In this document: positions 63,199 to 64,000 of the stretch, in pieces
How positions within the stretch are numbered: position 1 is the stretch's first letter
How the letters are laid out: each line of letters begins with the position of its first letter
Assembly: GCA_015062805.1 (NCBI GenBank)
Contig: SUTQ01000002.1
Span: forward strand, 1 to 64,000
DNA: 64,000 nt
Origin: Methanosphaera stadtmanae
GTDB taxonomy: Archaea > Methanobacteriota > Methanobacteria > Methanobacteriales > Methanobacteriaceae
Direction: 5' to 3'
Made by a program: the position numbers and the translations under genes
The notes under the pieces: model-generated
What the model was told of the DNA's origin: nothing
What the model saw: the letters and a program-made list of their open reading frames with translations, nothing else
The model's database searches: none

Positions 63199-64000
63199 AT
63201 GTTATCAAAAAGAATAATTCCATGTTTAGACTGTGATTTACAAGTTCCTGAAGGACGTGTTGTTAAAGGAGTAGAATTTAAACAAATACGCTATGCGGGT
63301 AATCCTGTGGAACTTGCAACTAAATATTATGAACAGGGTGCTGATGAAATAGTATTCCTGGATATAACTGCTTCCCATGAAAGACGTTCAACAATGGCTG
63401 ATGTAATTAAAAAAACAACAGAAAATGTTTTCTGCCCTATATGTGTTGGTGGAGGAATTCGTGAAGTAGAAGATTATGTTAACATGCTTAAAGCTGGTGC
63501 CGATAAATGTTCTACAAACACTGCAGCAATTAAAGATCCTTCCTTGATTAACAGAGCATCAGAACATGTCGGTAGTCAAGCATGTGTCATTGGTATTGAT
63601 GCAAAAAGAAGATATGTTGAAAATCCTGATGAATCAGATGAGCACTTTATTGTTGAAACCAGTGAAGGTTACTGTTGGTTTGACTGCAGTATTTATGGAG
63701 GACGTGAATTCACAGGAATAGATGCAATCAAATGGGCAATTGAATGTGAAGAAAGAGGAGCTGGAGAAATTCTTTTAACAAGTATGGATAGGGATGGAAC
63801 TAAAATAGGATACGATCATGATCTTACAAAAGCAATAAGTCGTAATCTATCAATACCTGTTATAGCATCTGGTGGGGTAGGAAATCCAGAACATGTATTT
63901 GATGCTTTTACTAAGGGTGAAGCAGATGCAGCATTGGCTGCCAGTATATTCCACTTTGATGAATATCCAATACCTGAAGTTAAAAAATATCTCAAGGAAA
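63199..64000 (+). CDS. hisF: Imidazole glycerol phosphate synthase subunit HisF (cut by window end)
   Basis: The open frame runs off the window after 267 codons, close to the usual length of about 270. [11 protein letters not shown] holds the catalytic Asp11. [39 protein letters not shown] and [17 protein letters not shown] are the barrel phosphate loops of HisF. With HisH it cyclises PRFAR to imidazole glycerol phosphate, linking histidine and purine synthesis. Only the last few residues and the stop are outside the window. Confidence 0.96.
   Translation, partial: MLSKRIIPCLDCDLQVPEGRVVKGVEFKQIRYAGNPVELATKYYEQGADEIVFLDITASHERRSTMADVIKKTTENVFCPICVGGGIREVEDYVNMLKAGADKCSTNTAAIKDPSLINRASEHVGSQACVIGIDAKRRYVENPDESDEHFIVETSEGYCWFDCSIYGGREFTGIDAIKWAIECEERGAGEILLTSMDRDGTKIGYDHDLTKAISRNLSIPVIASGGVGNPEHVFDAFTKGEADAALAASIFHFDEYPIPEVKKYLKE

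Overview
The window is strongly AT-rich chromosomal DNA from a methanogenic archaeon of the Methanobacteriales, most likely Methanosphaera or a close relative. Archaeal markers include the PolD small subunit, Orc1/Cdc6 with ORB-type origin repeats, Hef, a fused Kae1-Bud32 protein, archaeal ThrRS, ribosomal protein S15, UPF0147 and TrmI. Methanogen markers include a methanogenesis marker 12-like protein, cobamide genes and a phosphomevalonate dehydratase-type aconitase X. The very low GC and an Asn-rich adhesin-like surface protein point to Methanosphaera. The genus is an inference from memory of these families, not a database result.

Layout. 0-6.7 kb: LemA/DUF2207 membrane pair, a radical SAM-HhH protein, an adhesin-like protein, and a ParA ATPase with a tiny partner that carries only the ParB N-terminal ParA-contact motif. 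6.9-13.2 kb: thrS, then an ilvD-signal peptidase-argS cluster and tRNA-Arg(TCG). 13.4-17.6 kb: lysA-dapF, a ferredoxin-like protein and cobJ fused to a Cys-rich domain. 18.5-23.1 kb: PolD small subunit, class II aldolase, UPF0147, cbiG and cbiB. 23.05-23.8 kb: a replication origin (four direct ORB repeats, an almost pure AT stretch, two inverted ORBs) directly upstream of cdc6. A further perfect ORB copy lies alone at 16.47 kb. 25-36 kb: pyrB, trmI, hef, aconitase X, recJ-like, rps15, rdgB, cobT-like, kae1-bud32 and uppP. 36.4-43.8 kb: ilvE, tRNA-Val(TAC), a membrane-anchored Mrr-like protein, surE, marker 12, two unknown genes and ilvC. 44-47.9 kb: a frameshifted trkH, an acyltransferase and an alpha/beta hydrolase. 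47.9-52.4 kb: two tandem acetolactate synthase operons sharing a 339-bp identical tract. 52.7-57.8 kb: a five-gene nickel/peptide-type ABC transporter. 57.9-62.1 kb: two paralogous acetyltransferases, purD and a 2TM/LytTR/DUF3021 trio of bacterial type. 62.2-64 kb: argF and hisF (cut by the window end).

Functionally the region is rich in branched-chain amino acid synthesis (ilvB and ilvH twice, ilvC, ilvD, ilvE), lysine, arginine, histidine, pyrimidine and purine genes, cobamide synthesis and DNA replication/repair. The most unusual signals are the origin-proximal ParA plus ParB-stub pair, the solitary distant ORB, repeated GTATTACT dyads flanking the transporter-acetyltransferase block, recent gene conversion between the ilv operons, and a set of stem-loop plus poly-U gene ends, several of which have the stop codon inside the stem.
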